Source of the DNA: Chromera velia
Taxonomy: Eukaryota > Sar > Chromeraceae
Assembly (NCBI GenBank): GCA_018398765.1
Contig: JAHBMJ010001713.1
Coordinates: 1 to 13,029 of the forward strand
Reading direction: 5' to 3'
DNA: 13,029 nt
Below are positions 8,853-13,029 of this stretch, piece by piece. A model generated the notes under the pieces. That model ran no database searches. It was not told the origin of the DNA and saw only the letters and a list, made by a program, of their open reading frames with translations. A program made the position numbers and the translations under genes. The stretch's first letter is position 1. Each line of letters opens with the position of its first letter.

Positions 8853-9638
8853 TTACTTGTCTGTATGTGTGTCTCTCCTCTTTGATGTATCTCTACTTCT
8901 CTCATTTGTTTCTTCTGTTTGACTCTCTCTATCTTCGTGTCTTTCACTCACTTCCTCACTGTCCTCCTCGGTCTCTGTGAAAAGAATGGCAAAACTGCTT
9001 AAGGAAGAAAAACAGGGCCGAACCTTTTTCTCTTCTGACAGTCTACTCACCTTTCTCTTCGAGACACGGATGCGAAAATCCTTCCGATATTTCTTGAACT
9101 TTTCATGCTTTTCTGTATCACCCTTCTGATCAAATTCAAACAGCCACATAACTTCCTCTGCGGATGGTTCTTCCATTTCTGTGTCAGTGCTGATCTGCGT
9201 GCAACTGCCTATGTCCGTCAAAGTATGAAGAGCTACGCACGTGACCAGAGCAGACAAAATTGGAAGAAAGGAGCACGCGAAGAAAAAGAAGTTGAAAACC
9301 ATAAGAGGAAAGACAGAGAGGCTGGCTTGCTTACCGTTGTTCTCGGTCCAGAAGTTCTTGCTCTGCTGCTCGGGTTGGCGACTCCCCTGTTGGCGATTCC
9401 CTGCGTTTCCTCCTCCACGGTTAGAAGAGGGAGAGGAGTGCTGGCTGGCATTGCCGCCGAAGCCCCTGTCCCCTCCTCCTCCGTACCTGCTGCCGCCCCG
9501 TCCGTACCCTCCTCTGCCACCTCTGTATCCTACACGCCCTCTTCCTCCCCGTCCCCTGTTCCAACTCTGCTGCTGCTGTATCTGTTGATGCTGGGAATAC
9601 TGAGGCTGTTGCCTCTGCTGCTGCTGTTGCATTCGTTT
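8853..9638 (-). pseudogene. Copia Gag C-terminal part: polyQ and RGG-box nucleic-acid binding region
   Basis: It continues the gag frame after one TGA. The order is a glutamine-rich tract (about 9632-9570), then RGG/RG/GGYGRGG repeats for about 60 residues, then QSKNFWTEN. Copia Gags usually end in a CCHC zinc knuckle that binds RNA; none is visible here, and the RGG box could do that job instead. After WTEN an odd hydrophobic stretch (VFNFFFFACSFLPIL) is probably intronic (see the separate entry). The rest is acidic and charged (EMEEPSAEEVMWLFEFDQKGDTEKHEKF...) and ends in a run of E, S, T and R. It ends with TAA at 8855-8853, and the frame continues into the protease linker. Confidence 0.7.
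9179..9334 (-). other. Candidate spliceosomal intron within the Copia Gag region
   Basis: Minus-strand donor GTAAGC starts at 9334, and a CACAG acceptor ends at 9179, giving 156 nt, a multiple of three. An alternative acceptor, CATAG ending at 9209, gives 126 nt, also a multiple of three. Either would remove the hydrophobic stretch that interrupts an otherwise charged Gag tail. The unspliced frame is also open, so the sequence alone does not decide whether it is spliced. It could serve to separate Gag from Gag-Pol forms, but that is speculation. Confidence 0.35.
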
Positions 9639-10565
9639 TCACTCTTCTTGGGAAATCATGACATACCCTTCCTTGTTCCCCCTTCTCCCCTGATCCGGGA
9701 ATGTAGATGTGAAGTACTTCGTGAATATCGTACGAAGAGCCTGCCAGGACAGTGTTCTGTCTGCGATGTCTCTGTCCAACTCGACTGCAAGCATTTCTAA
9801 TCCGCAGTTGTCCTTTAGAGTCATGTAAATCTCGGTGATGATGGGCGGGCTGGCGGTGATATTGTAGTAGACAACTTTGCCCCTCTCCTCTGATGGGCAG
9901 GACGCATCGGTCTCAAAGGTGCTATCAAGCTTTCTTTCAGGCAAAGGCACCTGACCCAATTCGATCATCAACTTCTCCGCGTCCCGGATCCAGTTAGCAA
10001 AAGGCACATCACGAGGCCTCATACGGTTAATGTAGGTGTACAAGGCGCTCTTCTTGGATCTGAAGATCTTCCACGGGTCCTTCGTGCCATGAGTCTCTAA
10101 GTAGGCAAGGAGACAGAAGGGGTCCTGCTTAAATTTCTTGCTGCTTTTGATTCTATCAAAGGCCACGTCCATCGCGGAGAGTATGTTCTGGGCGATGGTG
10201 GTCAAGATGTAGTTATAAATCAACTTCCGGAAAAGTCGGCAGCCGCTGCTGCTCTTGTTCAGAAAGTTAGTGTCCAGACCCAGGATGTCCACCGCCATCT
10301 TCAGGAACAGCATCAGCGACTTCAAGGTCAGTGGATCCTTTCCATCCACCTTTCTGCCTTGAAGTGTCTCGTTATAGACGTGCTCAAGGGTTTTTTTCTT
10401 GTCCTCATAGAGGGACTTGAAGATGGAGCTCTTTACCATCCGGTCAGGGTGCTCAAAGGAGAGGTTCGCGACCTGCTGGTCAGTTGGGTCATTGATCTGG
10501 GACTCAGGGTCGATAGCCTGCAGTTCCACCTTCTCGGTAAGGTGGATTTTAAGACCGGGGAACAT
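9639..10565 (-). pseudogene. Copia Gag, N-terminal (capsid-like) part
   Basis: This forms the virus-like particle that packages the element RNA. It is a 308-residue, mostly helical protein starting at ATG 10565-10563 (MFPGLKIHLTEKVEL). The frame is open without an ATG up to a TAG at 10607-10605, so the start may be this ATG or the N-terminus may come from an upstream exon. A helical pattern with a conserved-looking LSWQALRTIFTKYFTSTFP near the end fits Copia-type Gag. It ends in TGA 9641-9639, after which the frame continues in the polyQ/RGG tail. Identity rests on position upstream of a protease and pol in one frame, on length, and on the RGG tail; I cannot place it in a named Gag family. 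Confidence 0.65.
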
Positions 10566-11215
10566 TGCCGCGACCTGATCCCCGAAGTCTGCATTGACGT
10601 CTACCTACTGAGGAGAGAAGAGAACCATTGTTGAGTTTAGATAGTCTGAGAAATCGAAGGACGGAAACGTTCAAGCTTGTATACGCACCACATACCTCAA
10701 CGCAGATATAGTTCGTTTTCAAAGAAGAAGACAATGAATGGAACAAAGACCCCACTTCCGTTCACCATCTGATGAATCCTTAGCTTACCTAAGCTCAGAG
10801 ATCCACGCTTGTACATATACTCGTAAGTCTGGTCTTCCGGGAATAGTCTCGAGTTCACAGATCTCTCTAGTCTAGACCTCGATACACACTCTCTATCTGT
10901 ATTTCTAATTCTCGGTCGATCGGTCGATCGATCGCTCACGTGCACGTCTGCTCTGTCTGTATCTGTCGTATTTGATGTAATACACTTGTCTGTATATCCC
11001 GTACATGACATGCTCTTTGCTTTTCTGTCCACTCGCATTCAGTCTCTTTCAGTTCTGCACTTTCTATATGCATGTTCACGTGTATATTGCAATTTCCCGT
11101 ATGCAACGCTTCATGCATGTATTGCTGACATGTATAATTCGCTCGACGGCGCTCGATGGCGTGCGCAGATCGATTTAGACTGGTATGATGCTGCGCGCGC
11201 CGCGCCTCTTCTTTT
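10566..11215 (-). promoter_or_regulatory. Copia leader and probable 5' LTR region, borders unresolved
   Basis: There is no convincing coding sequence. In minus-strand reading a leader intron is plausible: donor GTAAGC starting at 10788 and a strong pyrimidine tract plus CTCAG ending at 10608 (181 nt). A TATATGTA box-like stretch lies near 10812-10819. The other LTR is outside the window, so the LTR cannot be delimited by self-comparison. A TGG that could start a primer-binding site occurs after CTCAACA near 10630, and another near 10766; neither matches a tRNA end I can recognise. Confidence 0.35.
10913..10934. repeat. Short CGGTCGAT tandem repeat
   Basis: The unit CGGTCGAT occurs twice, followed by CGATCG. 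It lies in the probable LTR or leader of the Copia element. GATC-rich; no function assigned. Confidence 0.6.
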
Positions 11216-11257
11216 TGACCCTTAATACCTCCTCTCTGACCCTTAATACCTCATCAA
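11216..11257. repeat. 21-bp direct repeat, two copies
   Basis: TGACCCTTAATACCTC occurs at 11216-11231 and again at 11237-11252, spaced 21 bp. It may lie near the outer edge of the Copia LTR, but nothing proves this. Confidence 0.7.
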
Positions 11258-11883
11258 AGAGCAGAGAGAATTGTGCTCAACCTGAATTATTGGTGCACAT
11301 GCAGCAGATGGATCGATGGAATAAATGCACTGACGCCAGGGCCCGTACCACTGCAGGGCATGGACATACCGGGGTTATCTGGGCAGCCGTGTGGGACCCG
11401 CACTAGGGCGGTACACAACACGCCCAGACATGCCCGGACGTGTGTATTTATTTTAATTTCAAACAAATTTAATTTGATAAGTGCACTGGCTTTTTCTAGC
11501 GTTTTTTTAGCTCGCGGCCCAAAATGAATGAAACGAGCTCTCCCAGATATGTCCGTCTCTCTCTAATATCTCTTCCTCCAGCTGGCAGCTGCAGCAGTCC
11601 ATCATGCTCTACAGACCCTTTCATAGTTTCACTAATTCCTGCTTAATATCTCTTTAATTCATTCTCTCTGCTAGCAGCTAAAGTTAGGAACGAAGCTGTT
11701 CTGTTCGCATGCATACAGACAATCAATGCACTGTATTGTCGATTTAACATATATCATAAGATTCATAGACCCCTGGCAGTGGACCGTGGGGGAGCCTGGG
11801 GAGCCTGGAACATACTACTAGTAAATTAATCCTAATCCTAGTAAATTCATAACCTAGTTTATAACTTCATTTATATAAAACCT
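11258..11883. other. Non-coding, AT-leaning spacer with nothing recognised
   Basis: Only short chance frames occur on either strand. I see no RNA gene, transposon end or coding signature. Confidence 0.6.
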
Positions 11884-11891
11884 ATGAACCC
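11884..11891. repeat. Left 8-bp target-site duplication (ATGAACCC) of the MITE
   Basis: It is identical to 12622-12629 and directly abuts both outer ends of the inverted repeats. Confidence 0.85.
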
Positions 11892-11993
11892 CTAGGCGTC
11901 GGCTAAAGAAAAAAAAAAAAGAAAAAAAATAAGTGATCAGAGGAGATCTTTTTTTTTCTCTCTCTCTTTTTTACTTTTCTACCCCAAACACTA

Positions 11994-12056
11994 AACAACA
12001 GTTGTGCAACACATGAACAACACTTGTGCAACAGTTGAACAACAGTTGTTTGACTG
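11994..12056. repeat. 22-bp tandem repeat inside the MITE, nearly three copies
   Basis: Units start at 11994, 12016 and 12038, each beginning AACAACA; the third is cut short at 19 bases. The core CAACAGTTGTG or CAACACTTGTG is partly palindromic, which could offer repeated subterminal sites for a transposase. Confidence 0.8.
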
Positions 12057-12380
12057 AAAAAGAAAAAAAAAAAAGAAAAAAAGTAAATTTTGAAGGCGTA
12101 ACGTTGTGAGGCTAGACAGCCGTACAACGGTATGCGAAGCAGCATGTCAGGCCGTATCGAGATGGTATTGCGCGCAGTTCGAGCGCATTTGCATCCATGT
12201 AATTAAGCTACGCGCATGCATGCAGTCAGCAGTGAGTCAAGCCTTCGTATGAAAGTCTGTAAGAGAGTACCTAGAAGTAAAAACCTTGTATAACAGAACT
12301 TCTCATACCATATGAGCCCCGTACAACAAGCTAGCCACTGCACCACACTCCGTAGCGGAAGGGTTCCCTATAAAACTTTT

Positions 12381-12475
12381 ACTAAATATGAGTAAATATG
12401 AGTAAATATTATATAATATTTTAAAAATATGACACAAATATGACTAAAATATAAATATTTTTTTTTTATGAACTA
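12381..12475. repeat. AT-rich core with AGTAAATATG-like short repeats
   Basis: AGTAAATATG-like units recur at 12381-12410. AAATATGAC variants and a T run follow. It is simple AT-rich sequence within the MITE, with no coding potential. Confidence 0.6.
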
Positions 12476-12621
12476 TAAAGCGTAGAGAGCCGAAAAGTGG
12501 TTTGTATGGCTCAGTTTTGATCAGAAAACACGTTTGGCTACCCAGATTGACCGTATAGAATATAAAAAAAAAATTGGGGGGGATCTTTTTTTTTTTTTTT
12601 TTTTCTTTAGCCGACGCCTAG

Positions 12622-12629
12622 ATGAACCC
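12622..12629. repeat. Right 8-bp target-site duplication (ATGAACCC) of the MITE
   Basis: It pairs with 11884-11891 on the other side of the element. Confidence 0.85.
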
Positions 12630-13029
12630 CATAAAAAAAACGTTGATACTTAGATTGTTCTCTAAATTCAAATTCAACAGTCTTGAAGTTATATGATATA
12701 TGTTTTCAATGATAACGGATAAGTTTTTTGGGATAACCTTATTATTAACCTATGGCTTTGTGATGAAGACTATGTATAGAATGATGACAATGTCACTGTG
12801 TCAATGTGCTCTCTTCCCCACCTCGCTATTAATCGGACCTCAGATCGGAATCATCGGATCGGCACTGTGGCAGTCTGCCTGCATGGGGTGATCAGCGTGA
12901 TTCCCCCTCTTAAGAATTCAAGTGAATCTTGAACGAGTCAAGCCGCGGCGTCAAAACAACAAGGATCATCTCTGCTGAACTATTGGAGAATGCCATCCAT
13001 CATACAATCCATCTACGCATCCCCCCCCC
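12630..13029. other. Non-coding flank with nothing recognised
   Basis: AT-rich at first, then mixed composition. The only open frame above 60 codons (12700-12891, plus) shows no domain, and its codons look random. The window ends in a run of nine C, possibly a simple repeat or an assembly edge. Confidence 0.6.

Larger units (their letters stand above)
11892..12621. mobile_element. 730-bp non-autonomous TIR DNA transposon (MITE), 8-bp TSD
   Basis: The outer ends are perfect inverted repeats of 29 bp: CTAGGCGTCGGCTAAAG followed by a run of at least 12 A at the left (11892-11920), and the complement at 12593-12621. An 8-bp duplication, ATGAACCC, flanks them. It carries no transposase frame, so it depends on a transposase encoded elsewhere. 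An 8-bp duplication is typical of hAT, and also of P and Merlin families; the CTAG start is not diagnostic. Inside are A-rich and T-rich stretches next to the ends, a 22-bp tandem repeat (11994-12056) and an AT-rich core (12380-12475). The matching repeats and duplication suggest a fairly recent insertion. Confidence 0.88.

Noticed and set aside
8714-8980. Plus-strand hydrophobic frame that looks like a membrane protein
   Set aside because: It is the antisense of purine-rich charged linker codons in the Copia Gag-protease region.
10625-10640. TGG after CTCAACA as a Copia primer-binding site
   Set aside because: The bases after TGG match no tRNA 3' end that I can recall with confidence, and the LTR end cannot be confirmed without the second LTR.
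10769-10810. CTGATGA followed by a CTTAG/CTAAG stem, hinting at a hammerhead ribozyme, which Penelope-like elements often carry
   Set aside because: The GAAA box and the third stem are absent, and the site lies outside the Penelope-like insertion.
11903-12145. Minus-strand 80-codon frame with many Phe residues
   Set aside because: It reads through A/T runs and the tandem repeat of the MITE; no start context or domain.
12700-12891. Plus-strand 63-codon frame with a hydrophobic pattern
   Set aside because: Single short frame in non-coding flank, with no domain, no neighbours and no codon signature.

Overview
The window looks like a repeat-rich, intron-capable nuclear genome of a eukaryote, most likely a unicellular alga or other protist. 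It holds no convincing host gene, no bacterial gene layout and no tRNA or rRNA gene. Everything identifiable is transposable-element sequence. I cannot name the species. The Copia-type pol with purine-rich, K/E/R-rich linkers would fit an alveolate such as a chromerid, but that is only an impression.

Region by region. (1) From the left edge to about 10.6 kb, the minus strand carries one Ty1/copia-type LTR retrotransposon. Read in its own direction (right to left) it shows gag (10565-9639, continuing with a polyQ/RGG-rich tail to 8853), a retropepsin-like protease (8852-7944), the integrase zinc-binding region (3970-3032), the integrase core (3031-2054), the reverse transcriptase (2057 to about 800) and RNase H (about 640-200). 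The element leaves the window at position 1, so its 3' LTR is not visible. Its reading frame is broken by five in-frame stop codons (TGA, TAA, TAG in gag-PR; TAG in integrase; TAA in RT) and at least one frameshift (near 2058-2070), yet the protein sequence stays recognisable across every break. It is a decaying copy.

(2) Between protease and integrase, about 4 kb (roughly 3979-7943) lies on the opposite strand and is foreign to the Copia element. A 6-bp direct repeat (TAATTC) flanks it. Its plus-strand frames encode an N-terminal GIY-YIG nuclease, a long linker, then a reverse transcriptase with the motifs DDIKAYFPSLP, QGSPCSP and RRYMDD. This domain order (nuclease before RT) and these motifs point to a Penelope-like element of the permuted, N-terminal-GIY-YIG kind (Chlamys-like). 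It is broken by two frameshifts and one stop. This is the most interesting object in the window.

(3) From 10566 to about 11.2 kb lies the Copia leader and presumably its 5' LTR, with a plausible leader intron. The LTR edges cannot be set because the partner LTR is outside the window. (4) From 11892 to 12621 there is a 730-bp non-autonomous DNA transposon (MITE) with 29-bp perfect terminal inverted repeats (17 bp of unique sequence plus an A/T run) and an 8-bp target-site duplication, ATGAACCC. It contains a 22-bp tandem repeat and an AT-rich core. (5) The rest (11258-11883 and 12630-13029) is AT-rich non-coding sequence in which I see nothing.

History implied by the nesting: the Copia element inserted first, the Penelope-like element then landed inside it in antisense, and both have since accumulated inactivating changes.
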